A model generated the notes under the pieces. That model worked only from the letters and a program-made list of their open reading frames with translations. It ran no database searches and had not been told where the DNA came from. A stretch of 34,212 nt of DNA from Myxococcota bacterium (GTDB lineage Bacteria; Myxococcota_C; UBA6777), in assembly GCA_963169055.1 (NCBI GenBank), contig CAUJFU010000455.1:1-34212 (forward strand), read 5' to 3'. Each line of letters starts with the position of its first letter. The stretch's first letter is position 1. Positions 15,991 to 24,478 of this stretch are shown one piece after another. A program made the translations under genes and the position numbers.

Positions 15991-17391
15991 ATGGTGCGTG
16001 CATCTAGCTGTCTTGTTCCATGGGCGCGTTTGGCGCAATGGCGTGTTGTTACATGGCTTGTGTTGTGTTTTGCCCTAGGCTCAGCCAAAGAAGCCTTCGC
16101 AAAAGGCGATGGTATCAAGTTTCTAGGTGATCAGGGGAAATTTCATCCTCGCTTGTACCTCGACTTTGGCTTCGATCAAAACCCGCTTCGTCGATCTTCG
16201 GCCTCTCGTACGACTCCTCAATTGAGCGAGATCGTGAATTCCGCGTACTTTAACGTTCGCCCCGGTCTTGAACTGCTGATCAACGGAGAATCTGTCGGTT
16301 TTAACGCCGCTGGATTCGTCAATTACAACCACTACATCAACGGTTTGCTTAGCAATCTCAATCAACTGAGTGGAAAAGCCGATCTGTCCCTAGAGCTTTT
16401 CAAAAATGCCCCCGTCAAGCTCTTGATCTCCAATCTCTTCAGTCGCAGCGCTGGCGATACTTATACCGCCGAAGAAGTCTTCAATTACCTACTCTTTCAA
16501 GCAGAAACAGGAACCCAAAGAGGTGGCGCGTTTCTTTCCTTTAACAACGCTTCGAAAATTCAACTGACCATCCAACCCGGTGGCAAAGCCTTTACAGCGG
16601 ATATCGGCTACCAAATCCGATTCGGTTTGTATCCCGATCCCAATATGGACTTCCTCAACCAGCTCATCTACGCCAACGTCAAATGGAAGTTTCTCCCCAA
16701 AACAGCCCTGCTGTTCGAAACTAGCGTCGATATTGTTAATTACTTTCCCCAGCTCAGCCTTGGCCGTTCAAGCACGCTCAATCGGGGCATGTATCCATTC
16801 AAAGCCTATATCGGTCTTTTGGGTCAATTTACCGACAACTTGACGCTTACGGTAAAGATCGGTGGTGGGTATACCTTCGTGAACGAAGCAGATACGGGCG
16901 GAATTGACACGAGTATCCCCAAAGACAACTACGGGATGGTTTTGGGGTCTATCTCTTTAACCTACTACTTTACGCCCACCGTGTATTTGCGCGCTGGCTT
17001 CGTTCACGACTTTTATCCTTCGATGTTTACAAACTTTTATCATACTACGGCGGGTGTCGTTGATTTTGCTGCACAATTCGCAACCCGCTTTCTCTTGAAG
17101 GCCAACGCGATGGCGGGTTATGTTCAATACGGACAAATCCCCACGAATTTCCGTGGTGTGCAATACAACTTCGGACGCATCGCGGCTTCCAACGGCAACG
17201 TTACACCCAACCAATTTGTTGTAAGCGGCGGCTTGAGTTTTGATTGGTACATCTTCGAATGGTGGACGCTCGGAGTGCAAGGCCTTCTCGAATGGCGCGA
17301 ATCCAACGGCGGGATCACCGCTGACGGAAACTTCTTTGACCTCGGATTCTTTCGTATCACTGCCGCGCTCAAAACTGAGATCGCTTGGTAA
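15991..17391 (+). CDS. Outer-membrane beta-barrel protein
   Basis: The start at ATG 15991 is chosen because it gives a standard signal peptide (ending KEAFA|KGDG, about residue 34). The in-frame TTG at 15952 adds 13 unlikely residues. The ribosome binding site is weak. The 466-residue product is almost entirely made of alternating polar/hydrophobic strands rich in Tyr, Phe, Asn and Gly, and ends in Trp (LKTEIAW), as expected for a BAM-assembled barrel. The gene directly precedes a short OPX lipoprotein (34 bp gap). Myxococcus polysaccharide pathways pair short OPX proteins with dedicated barrels (WzpX, EpsX, BpsX), so a polymer-exit porin is a good guess. Alternatively, its place after a GltG-like gene recalls gltH, which also encodes a barrel. 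Sequence alone does not decide. Confidence 0.8.
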   Translation: MVRASSCLVPWARLAQWRVVTWLVLCFALGSAKEAFAKGDGIKFLGDQGKFHPRLYLDFGFDQNPLRRSSASRTTPQLSEIVNSAYFNVRPGLELLINGESVGFNAAGFVNYNHYINGLLSNLNQLSGKADLSLELFKNAPVKLLISNLFSRSAGDTYTAEEVFNYLLFQAETGTQRGGAFLSFNNASKIQLTIQPGGKAFTADIGYQIRFGLYPDPNMDFLNQLIYANVKWKFLPKTALLFETSVDIVNYFPQLSLGRSSTLNRGMYPFKAYIGLLGQFTDNLTLTVKIGGGYTFVNEADTGGIDTSIPKDNYGMVLGSISLTYYFTPTVYLRAGFVHDFYPSMFTNFYHTTAGVVDFAAQFATRFLLKANAMAGYVQYGQIPTNFRGVQYNFGRIAASNGNVTPNQFVVSGGLSFDWYIFEWWTLGVQGLLEWRESNGGITADGNFFDLGFFRITAALKTEIAW

Positions 17392-17425
17392 TCGGGTCGG
17401 TGGGGACATTGATAAAGGCCGCACC

Positions 17426-18112
17426 ATGAACAGCTTTTCCTTGTTTTTGAACCTTTTTCGCCTTTTTATTCGCCCCGTCTTTTTTTCCTTGCCCGCGCTC
17501 GCAGTCTTCCTTGGGGCCTGTACGACCAGCACCCAACAAACCCAAAAAGATCCCCTCTCGGTTGCTGGACGAAGCCTTCAAAAAACGCAATCCATCAATC
17601 CAACTGAATTCGATCTCTCTTACTTCCATTTAGATGTCGGCGATATGCTGTACATCAAAGTGTACGACGAGAATATCGAAGGAACCTTTCAAGTGTACCC
17701 CGACTGTACGATCCAGATGCCGCTGCTTGAAACGGTTCGCATCTGTGGAAAAACCCCCGGGCGTATCCGCCAAGAGATCTCCGACGGACTCTTCAAACAT
17801 TTTCTAAAGCGCCGCCCATCCGTCGTTGTCAAAGTCACGGAGTTTAACTCCAAAAAGATCTTTGTCTTTGGGGAAGTCAATAAGCCCGGTCGTTTTGACT
17901 ATACCCCCGGTCTCACCGTGATCCAAATTATTGCGATAGCTGGGGGGTTTGGTCGCCGCGCCGCTCGAAACGATACTCGTTTGATGCGCACGCTTGAAAA
18001 TGGACAGCGTCGAATCTATCGCATCCCTCTTGATTCGTTCGATCGTCGCCGATTCCTCAATCGCTATCTGCGCCCGGGTGACATGATCTACGTTCCTGAA
18101 AGCTGGTTTTAA
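17426..18112 (+). CDS. Short OPX (Wza-family) polysaccharide export lipoprotein
   Basis: The start is ATG 17426, with AAAGG (17414-17418) upstream; longer in-frame versions run into the preceding gene. The 228-residue product has a long signal sequence with a lipobox at L29-G30-A31-C32. A poly-export domain follows (residues 62-140; LDVGDMLYIKVYDE pattern, then YPDCTIQMPLLETVRICGKT). A single SLBB domain (143-226) carries the typical VFGEVNKPGRF and AGGFGRRAARNDTRLMR motifs and ends LRPGDMIYVPESWF. There is no C-terminal amphipathic helix like that forming the outer-membrane pore of E. coli Wza, so the protein cannot cross the membrane by itself. Short OPX proteins of this kind work with a separate barrel, and the gene just upstream encodes one. 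No Wzc, Wzx or glycosyltransferase is in the window. Confidence 0.9.
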   Translation: MNSFSLFLNLFRLFIRPVFFSLPALAVFLGACTTSTQQTQKDPLSVAGRSLQKTQSINPTEFDLSYFHLDVGDMLYIKVYDENIEGTFQVYPDCTIQMPLLETVRICGKTPGRIRQEISDGLFKHFLKRRPSVVVKVTEFNSKKIFVFGEVNKPGRFDYTPGLTVIQIIAIAGGFGRRAARNDTRLMRTLENGQRRIYRIPLDSFDRRRFLNRYLRPGDMIYVPESWF

Positions 18113-18139
18113 ACAGACCGATTCTACGCCTCTAAAGCG

Positions 18140-18445
18140 GATTCTAAACAGATCGAGGAGCGGGGCGGGGACTTTCGAAACGTTTGACGGTGAACAACGT
18201 GTGATTTGGGGATGTTGAGGACTTTGATGAAAGGTGGGGACTTTCGAAACGTTCGACGGTGAACGATGCGACAAACGGATCGAGTATTGGGGCGGGGTGG
18301 GGACTTTTGGAACATACCGATCATAAGGAAAGCGATAAACTGATCGAAAGATGTCGAATGTAGGGATAAAGCGAACATAGGCCGATCATCGGGGCAGGGC
18401 GGTGATGGTCAAAAAATGCCGAATGTCGGGATAAAGCGAACGTGG
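18140..18445. repeat. Degenerate ~65-bp tandem repeats in a convergent junction
   Basis: The 360 bp between the OPX gene and the metalloprotease gene carry no gene but several imperfect repeats. GGGGACTTTCGAAACGTT starts at 18167 and again at 18236, followed in both by a near-identical GACGGTGAAC. A diverged copy starts at 18299. A second motif, CGAATGTNGGGATAAAGCGA (N = A or C), occurs within 18351-18380 and 18416-18445. Spacings are 69, 63 and 65 bp. Short G-rich blocks (GGGGCGGGG) precede several units. TTTCGAAA inside the first motif is palindromic. No terminator with a T-run was found. Confidence 0.7.
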
Positions 18446-18472
18446 GGGGGGCGGGAGCGACGTTGGCGGAGA

Positions 18473-21400
18473 TCAGCGCAGACGGATTTGAACGGTGTTG
18501 AGGAGCTGTTGAACGCGTGCGTGAGCGTTGATCAGGTGCAGGCGTGTTGGGGCGTGTGTTGTGCGTGGAATGGCGTGTTGAAGGCGTTCTGAGAGCTTGA
18601 CCAGTTCTGTTCTTGCTGCGACGGGAGCTTCCGCGATCACAAGCCCGTTGGCTTGGCTATAAGCGAAAAGAAGCTCGATCAAGCTGTTTTGTAGTGCGCG
18701 GCGAGTGCTTGGGATCAGGACTGGATGGGGAGTTTTTTGGCTGGGTTGGGAGGTTGGGGTAGCGGGTGGGAGGAGTTCTGCCCACACTGCGTTAGAGATG
18801 GTCTGGAAGATCTCGGAAACAGAGAGATAGTCGGCGTCAGGGGACTGGCGGAGTTGAATGTCTTCCACTCGGGCAAGGGTTGAGACGTAAAGAAGCCGAT
18901 AGATCGGGAGAAGTTGAAGGGCAAGGATCGTGCGATGCAAAGGATAGTCGATGGGACGGGCGATGATGGCGAAGGTAAAGCCATACAAACGCTCGGGAGC
19001 GAGTTTGTTGAGCAGGCTCGGGGAAAAGCTGTAGGCTTTGGGTCCAAAGTATTGTTTCGCAAGGAAATCTAGCGCTGCGCGTTGTTTTTTTGCGGATACT
19101 GGTCGAAAGGGGAGGCGCTTTCCGGGATCACCGATGTGATCGCGTTGGTGATAGAGGCCACCGACAAAACGCGCTGCTTGGATGCCTGCGCGAAGATGCG
19201 TTGAGGCCGCGATGTTGAACATATAGCGCATCCGTTGGTAGCTACCGCCTTTGGAGCGCGGAACATAGGATTCAATACGCTTCCACATCTCGGAGGCGAT
19301 CTTGGCGCGGTGTTGGGCGTAACGAAGAGGATCTTTGCCTAGATCCCAACGTTCTGCGGTGGGATCGACCGAGGTAAAGCCAAAAGCATCTTCGTCCGTT
19401 GCGTAGGCGAGTTCGTGCTTGGCGACGCGAGAGGCGATGCGGTTGAGGTAGGGCAGTTCCTCTTCGGGGGTGCGCGCAGGAAGCGGGCGGTAGGCATATT
19501 CGATGGCCCAATGATCGTAAGGACCAAGGGTGGTTTGCCAGTACTCGCCTTGTTTTTGGCCGGGTGCAGCGAGGTTTACGGGGGTGTATTCCATGACGGA
19601 GTTGGTGAGACCCATGCGCTTGGTGCGTGCGGTATCGTGGAGCTGTTCGAGGGTGTGGAGGGTACTGGCCTTGAAGTTGTGACGCAAACCGAGGGTGTGG
19701 CCGACCTCGTGGGAGATCACGCTCACGATAAAGTCATCGATGTATTTTTTAGCTTGGCTCGTGCCCGGGACAAGTTCTTTGCGCAGAGTCAAAAGACCCC
19801 ATCCAAAGGCCGCTTGGATGCGAGCTTCGTTCATGTGGGCGCAATGGAATTGTTGTCGGCGATTGTGGAAGGTGGGTTGTGCTGCTTTCTTTTTGAGATC
19901 AGCCATTTGTTGCTTGTAGTCTTGCAATAGTGTGTGGAAAGGCTTGAGGCCGCTGAATTCGTTTTCTGCAAGCATAAACTCAAGACCACTGCCTTGGAGA
20001 GCGCTGAGAGGTTCGATTTGCAGAGAGAATTGTTGGTTGAGGAAAAGCGTCATTTCGGAAGATACGCGGATATCGGCGTCGTAGATCTCGCCTGTTAGTG
20101 GATCGATCCGTGAGGGGCCTTGCGCAAACCCCGCTGTATTGGCGAGAAACCAGCGAACGCTGTTGTAGCGGATATCGGCGGGATCCCATGTGGCGTTATC
20201 GGGCTGTTGGCGCGCAACGACGGCGTTTTGGAAACCGATGCGCTCAAAGGCTTGATTCCACATCAAGATGCCCTTTGCTACGGAGTCGCGGTAGCGGTGA
20301 GGAATACCGTTTTCGAGCCAAAAAGTGATCGGGGTTTTGGGTTCGGAAAGACGCGCACGAGGGTTTTTCTTTTCAAGACGCCAACGTGTCACATAACGGA
20401 TGTAGCGGGTGTCCACATCATCACGGCTAAAGTCTTTGGCGACCATCATAAAATGACCCACACGATCATCGGCATAGCGAGGGCGAAAACCGGGTTCGGG
20501 CATCGTCGAGAGGCTGTAGCGGAGCTTGATCATCGCTTGTCCGAGCGGTGTGGTGGCTGTGGTTGCACGCGAGACGAAGATGCCGCTCATGGTCAATTCG
20601 AGGTTTTTGGGATAGGCGTTGACTTTTTCAATCGCGGTGGTACGCAAGGCAAAGAATCGCGCAAATCGCGCTACGCCAAGCAAGTCCTGTGTGAGAAATT
20701 TCGTGGCGTCGATCAAGAAAGATTTCTTTTTGGGGTGAACATCGCTGAGGATTAAGTTGGCAGCGCGGATGGAGTTTGCAAAAGAGCGATCGATGATCTT
20801 GCTGAGCGCCGATTTGGGGGAGACGCGGAACTTGACGTTTTTCTCGATCATATAAAGCGCACGCGCATGGCGAACAAACAGAAAAGGGTATTCATCGAGC
20901 ATCGCAAACGTCAAAAGCGTATCGCCTGTTCCGCCTTCAAGAGTAGGAGAAAACAAGTAAAGTTTATTTAATTGTTCGGGGGCGATCTCCATCATATACA
21001 GAGGTTGTCCATAAGCATCTTTCTTGGTATAGAGAGGAAAAAGACCGTCGATGCGCGTGGCACCTTTGATGAGCGTTTCGAAGGGTTGCAGCGGGGCTTT
21101 TTTCTTGACCGCGCTTTTGATGCGGGCGACAAGGCTTTTGAGAGCGGCGTTGGGTTGGGCGGGCTTGGTTGTGGGGGTTGTTTTGGCGGTGGGTTGGGTG
21201 CGTTGGGTGTTTCGCAACAGCATCTTCATGGAGTACTGGAGGGTGGAGATCATGCCGACCCAACTTTGGACGGGGGGAAGCACATCGCTGTAGAGGATGC
21301 GCCCGTCGGCGTTGGTGATGCGGTAGGTTGCGGTAAAAGTGCGATAATGGTAGCCGATAGAACCCGTGATCACGAAGCGCACGCCCATTCTTTTGAAGTC

Positions 21401-21670
21401 TGCGAGCAAACCGCCCGTCAGTTGGCGTTTTCGAGGCCATTCGTGTTTGGATAGAAGTTCGCGGATGGTTTGGGGATCGATCAGATTGTACCGTCGTGCG
21501 TTGAGCGAGTTGTAGAGGATCATGGCGAGGGTTTCGCCTGCGCCCGCAGAGATGCGTCCTGAGGTGTCAAAGTCGAGGACTGCAAAACGGTTCGAGGCGT
21601 TGTTGGCGTGTGCGGCTGTGCCAAAGCACAGGCAAGCCCCCAAAAAGCCCCAGAAGATCAATCGCTTCAT
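18473..21670 (-). CDS. Secreted zinc metalloprotease (DUF5117/DUF4953-like) with LpoB/CsgG-like N-terminal domain
   Basis: The start is ATG 21670, because AAAGGAG lies about eight bases upstream and a signal peptide follows (MKRLIFWGF...TAAHA|NN); a longer frame exists but lacks both. The 1065-residue product has a first domain (residues 25-135) of the kind seen in LpoB, FlgO and CsgG families, with FAVLDFDTSG, a LLSKHEWPR-like helix and RFVITGSIGYHYRTF. A Thr/Pro linker follows. The rest resembles the DUF5117/DUF4953 zinc-dependent metalloproteases, with ITFWLENGIPHRYRDSV at about 448-464 and the zinc site HEVGHTLGLRH at 654-664 (His654, His658 and His664 bind zinc; Glu655 is catalytic). A Met-turn SVMEY (691-695) is also present. 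It probably acts in the periplasm or outside the cell. A lipobox-like LGAC at residue 13 is a less likely processing site. Confidence 0.85.
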   Translation of the reverse strand: MKRLIFWGFLGACLCFGTAAHANNASNRFAVLDFDTSGRISAGAGETLAMILYNSLNARRYNLIDPQTIRELLSKHEWPRKRQLTGGLLADFKRMGVRFVITGSIGYHYRTFTATYRITNADGRILYSDVLPPVQSWVGMISTLQYSMKMLLRNTQRTQPTAKTTPTTKPAQPNAALKSLVARIKSAVKKKAPLQPFETLIKGATRIDGLFPLYTKKDAYGQPLYMMEIAPEQLNKLYLFSPTLEGGTGDTLLTFAMLDEYPFLFVRHARALYMIEKNVKFRVSPKSALSKIIDRSFANSIRAANLILSDVHPKKKSFLIDATKFLTQDLLGVARFARFFALRTTAIEKVNAYPKNLELTMSGIFVSRATTATTPLGQAMIKLRYSLSTMPEPGFRPRYADDRVGHFMMVAKDFSRDDVDTRYIRYVTRWRLEKKNPRARLSEPKTPITFWLENGIPHRYRDSVAKGILMWNQAFERIGFQNAVVARQQPDNATWDPADIRYNSVRWFLANTAGFAQGPSRIDPLTGEIYDADIRVSSEMTLFLNQQFSLQIEPLSALQGSGLEFMLAENEFSGLKPFHTLLQDYKQQMADLKKKAAQPTFHNRRQQFHCAHMNEARIQAAFGWGLLTLRKELVPGTSQAKKYIDDFIVSVISHEVGHTLGLRHNFKASTLHTLEQLHDTARTKRMGLTNSVMEYTPVNLAAPGQKQGEYWQTTLGPYDHWAIEYAYRPLPARTPEEELPYLNRIASRVAKHELAYATDEDAFGFTSVDPTAERWDLGKDPLRYAQHRAKIASEMWKRIESYVPRSKGGSYQRMRYMFNIAASTHLRAGIQAARFVGGLYHQRDHIGDPGKRLPFRPVSAKKQRAALDFLAKQYFGPKAYSFSPSLLNKLAPERLYGFTFAIIARPIDYPLHRTILALQLLPIYRLLYVSTLARVEDIQLRQSPDADYLSVSEIFQTISNAVWAELLPPATPTSQPSQKTPHPVLIPSTRRALQNSLIELLFAYSQANGLVIAEAPVAARTELVKLSERLQHAIPRTTHAPTRLHLINAHARVQQLLNTVQIRLR

Positions 21671-22042
21671 GCTTTTTGCTCCTTTGTGTCGATGCAACAA
21701 ATCAAGGGGGATACGGCGATCAAGACCTGCCGTCGAGGTCGTTGCTCCGCTTTGTACGTTGAAGGCTCGTTTGAGGGGCCGCATGGGGCGGTTTCTTGGC
21801 GTTTCAATCGTCGTGAGCGCGGCAGTACAAGGTTATGTTGGAAAGTGGCGAACAAGGCAAGTACGCAGAACGTTCCACGAAAGGCTTGCGTTTTGTGTGT
21901 GGTCGCGTTATCCAGAGGGGTCCGCAGAACCCCCTTGAGATGCGTTCACGCAAAAGGCGATGCAAGGGGGGGTTGCGAGATTCCTTGGGTGAAATCGACC
22001 CAAAAGTATTCAACGTATCGAAAGAACAGGAGAAGACCCGTC
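21671..22042. other. Divergent spacer between the metalloprotease and prfB
   Basis: This 372-bp region has no convincing gene. A small hairpin, GGGGT/ACCCC (21917-21921 with 21929-21933), and several G-runs are visible. Each flanking gene has a good ribosome binding site, the metalloprotease AAAGGAG and prfB AGGAGA, so promoters for both are expected here. I could not pick a convincing -35/-10 pair. Confidence 0.4.
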
Positions 22043-23183
22043 ATGCAAACCCTTCGAGAAGTCAAGCTCAAGATCACCGATCTCCAAGAGCGTCAAGAAC
22101 ACCTTGGGAGGTGTCTTTGACCTTGCAGGTCGCCAAGAACGCCTGAAAAAACTGGATGAAGTGGCCGCAGATCCGGCAATCTGGGAAGATCAAGAGCGCG
22201 CACAAAAAGTACTCCGCGAACGTTCCAATCTGACGGCCTTTGTCGAGCGTTTTCAACGTCTGCGTCGAGGGCTTTCGGATGCCGAGACGCTGCTTGAATT
22301 GTCTACAGATGACGAGCCCACCGAAGAAACTTTGAGCGAGTTGGCTTCGGAATTGGGGGTTCCTGAAAAGATCATCGAGGAGATGGAGTTTGAGCGGATG
22401 CTCGGTGGAGAAGCCGATCGCAACAATGCCATCGTTTCGGTGAACGCAGGAGCCGGCGGGACCGAGTCTTGTGATTGGGCGTCGATGCTTTTGCGGATGT
22501 TGCTGTTTTATTGCGAAAAACGCGGATGGAAGACCAACATCAACGATCAGCAAGATGGCGAAGAGGCGGGGATCAAGAGTGCAACCTTTTCGGTCGAAGG
22601 CGAGTACGCTTACGGCTATCTCAAAGCGGAAGTGGGGGTTCATCGACTTGTGCGTGTTTCTCCGTTCGACTCGCAAGCCCGCCGCCACACGTCTTTTGCG
22701 TCGGTGTTTGTTTCCCCCGAAGTGGACGACGATATCGAGATCGAACTGAACGAAGCCGATATCCGCGTCGATACGTACCGAGCGTCAGGAGCGGGCGGAC
22801 AGCACGTCAACAAAACAGACTCGGCAGTGCGGATGACGCACATGCCCACAGGGATCGTGGTGGCTTGTCAGAACGAACGATCCCAACACAAAAACCGCGC
22901 AACAGCGATCAAGATGTTGCGTTCTCGACTTTACGAAGCAGAACTCCAAAAACGCCGCGATGAGATGGATCAGATCAACTCTCAAAAGAAAGGGATCTCG
23001 TTTGGGAGCCAGATCCGCTCGTATGTTCTTCATCCGTACCGCATGGTCAAAGACCACCGCACAGGCACCGAAGTGGGCGATGTGGACTCCGTTCTCAATG
23101 GTCGCCTTGATGACTTTATCGAAGCTTACCTGTTGAAGAGCGGGCACGAAACGCTTACAACCAGCGATGATTTCGATGTATAA
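22043..23183 (+). CDS. prfB: Peptide chain release factor 2, made by programmed +1 frameshift
   Basis: RF2 recognises UGA and UAA stop codons and triggers release of the finished peptide. Frame 1 runs from ATG 22043 (AGGAGA upstream) for 25 codons to an in-frame TGA at 22118-22120. Reading resumes in the +1 frame at GAC 22119 and continues to TAA 23181-23183, for about 379 residues in total. The product has the coiled N-terminal domain, the SPF tripeptide that reads stop codons (in VRVSPFDSQARRHTS) and the catalytic GGQ (in SGAGGQHVNK). The shift falls after Leu25, the same codon number as in E. coli prfB. Regulation is autogenous: when RF2 is scarce, ribosomes pause at the UGA and slip. Gene finders may wrongly start this gene inside the second frame. 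Confidence 0.97.
22106..22121 (+). promoter_or_regulatory. prfB +1 frameshift signal
   Basis: An internal Shine-Dalgarno-like GGGAGG (22106-22111) is followed after three bases by the slippery CTT (22115-22117), the stop TGA (22118-22120) and C (22121). Arrangement and spacing equal the classical prfB element, in which the peptidyl-tRNA slips from CUU to UUU and the next codon read is GAC. Confidence 0.95.
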
Positions 23184-23198
23184 ACATCTTGTGCGCGT

Positions 23199-23236
23199 AG
23201 AGCATCGCAGAGTGCGCAGAACATCGCAGAGTGCGT
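23199..23236. repeat. 19-bp tandem repeat in the convergent prfB/hydrolase junction
   Basis: AGAGCATCGCAGAGTGCGC (23199-23217) is followed directly by AGAACATCGCAGAGTGCGT (23218-23236), with two mismatches. The repeats fill most of the 56 bp between two convergent stop codons. No terminator hairpin was seen. Confidence 0.8.
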
Positions 23237-23239
23237 AGA

Positions 23240-23905
23240 TTACCGTAGGTCGGGGGGGATGGCTTCGCTGATAAAGTCGGCGAGTTCGTGTAGATGGCCG
23301 TGGAAGAAATGATCGGCTTCGTCGATGAGCTTGGAGCGAACAAATCCGTCGAATGTTCCGATGTAGCGGTCAAGATCATCAGGTGTGCAGAAGCTATCTT
23401 TTTCTCCTAGAACCATGTGCAAGCCCGCTGTGGTGGGGATCGCAAACGTTGGGAGTGGGTGCATTGAAAAGGGAGGTGCGATCAAGACCGCAGCATCAGC
23501 CTCTCCACCTTCGGCCAGATAACGCGAAACCACGCCCGTTCCAAAAGAAAAACCGATCAAAAAAAGCCGTTGGAAGGTGCTGTACCGACGGAGCGTATCG
23601 ATCGCTCCTTTGAGATCGAGAACCTCAGCGATGCCTTCGCCGTAGTGGCCCTCTGAACGTCCCACACCACGGTAGTTAAAGCGAATCGTCGAGGCTCGGA
23701 TGGATGCTGTTGCGCGGAGCGCTGCGTCCACGACTTTGTTGTGCATCGTTCCGCCATGAAGCGGGTGAGGATGGCAGATCACCGCCCCCCAAGCGCCTTC
23801 TCCAAGATGGAGCAGCCCTTCGAGACGCAAGGGCTGGGCTTCGTGCGAGAGGAAGGTGAGGCTTTGCTCCTTCGGGCGAGACGGAAAAGACGAACGTTCG
23901 CTCAA
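23240..23905 (-). CDS. Alpha/beta hydrolase (COG2945-type)
   Basis: The 221-residue product starts at TTG 23905, 15 bp after the stop of the Rrf2-type gene; a purine-rich AGAGAG region precedes it. No ATG exists before conserved sequence, so TTG is the only reasonable start. The fold motifs are clear: CHPHPLHGGTMHNKVV (residues 44-59), FNYRGVGRSEG (76-86), the nucleophile elbow G118-F-S120-F-G122, Asp170 in GEKD and His199 in ADHFFHG. Ser120, Asp170 and His199 would form the catalytic triad. Small cytoplasmic hydrolases of this family act on esters or related compounds, but their substrates are mostly unknown. Close coupling behind an Fe-S-type Rrf2 regulator suggests joint expression, perhaps under iron or redox stress. 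That is inference. Confidence 0.88.
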   Translation of the reverse strand: MSERSSFPSRPKEQSLTFLSHEAQPLRLEGLLHLGEGAWGAVICHPHPLHGGTMHNKVVDAALRATASIRASTIRFNYRGVGRSEGHYGEGIAEVLDLKGAIDTLRRYSTFQRLFLIGFSFGTGVVSRYLAEGGEADAAVLIAPPFSMHPLPTFAIPTTAGLHMVLGEKDSFCTPDDLDRYIGTFDGFVRSKLIDEADHFFHGHLHELADFISEAIPPDLR

Positions 23906-23920
23906 GATTTTCTCTCTTTC

Positions 23921-24418
23921 TTACTCTGCTTTTTCGGGAGATTCGTGGCTTGTGCAATGGAAGGTTTCGCCACCAAAGCCGGGCAAAAAGCGCAGCGGTT
24001 GGAGGGCGCAACTGTGGCGTGAGACAAGTTCTTCGAGAGTAATCGAGCCTAAGATATCTTCGATGGCGTGGGTGACGCGAGCCCAGATCTCTTGGGTGGC
24101 GCAGCTTCCGCTTTTGACGCAAGACTCTTGGTCGACAAGACAATCGGCGACAGCAAGAGAGCCTTCGAGGACTTGGATCACTTCGGCCATGCGGATCTTT
24201 GAGGGGTGACGGGCCAAGCGGTAGCCTCCTGTGGGTCCGCGCAAGCCTTCGATGATCTCGGCACGACGGAGCAAGATGAAAAGCTGCTCAAGATATTTTT
24301 TGGAAAGACCCTGACGATCCGCGATGGTTTGGAGCATCATCGGGCGTGGGTCCTCATGGTGCATGGCAAGCTCGACAAGTGCGCGGGTTCCGTACTCGGC
24401 GCGGGTGGATAATTTCAT
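23921..24418 (-). CDS. Rrf2-family transcriptional regulator with three-Cys cluster site
   Basis: The start is ATG 24418, giving the typical beginning MKLSTRAEYG, with AGGAG six bases upstream. The 165-residue product has the winged-helix domain of the Rrf2/IscR family (recognition region around IADRQGLSKKYLEQL, wing GLRGPTGGYRLAR). A sensor loop with Cys93, Cys100 and Cys106 (C-x6-C-x5-C) follows. IscR, NsrR and RirA bind an Fe-S cluster through three such cysteines, so this protein probably senses iron, nitric oxide or oxygen stress through a cluster. The slightly longer first spacing (x6) separates it from IscR proper (x5). Extra cysteines at 137 and 155 are probably not ligands. No isc or suf genes are adjacent; the hydrolase directly downstream is the likely co-transcribed partner. 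Confidence 0.9.
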   Translation of the reverse strand: MKLSTRAEYGTRALVELAMHHEDPRPMMLQTIADRQGLSKKYLEQLFILLRRAEIIEGLRGPTGGYRLARHPSKIRMAEVIQVLEGSLAVADCLVDQESCVKSGSCATQEIWARVTHAIEDILGSITLEELVSRHSCALQPLRFLPGFGGETFHCTSHESPEKAE

Positions 24419-24478
24419 CAAAAACTCCTGAAACCTCGTACCGAAGGGGGTAAAGGTTCTCTTTTTTTACAAGGTTCG

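Noticed and set aside
15783-16078. Short plus-strand open frames in the spacer before the beta-barrel gene.
   Set aside because: They lack ribosome binding sites, overlap the barrel gene's start and show no family features.
18140-18445. Possible CRISPR array.
   Set aside because: Repeat units are diverged, differ in length and come in two motif types. No uniform spacers and no cas genes are present.
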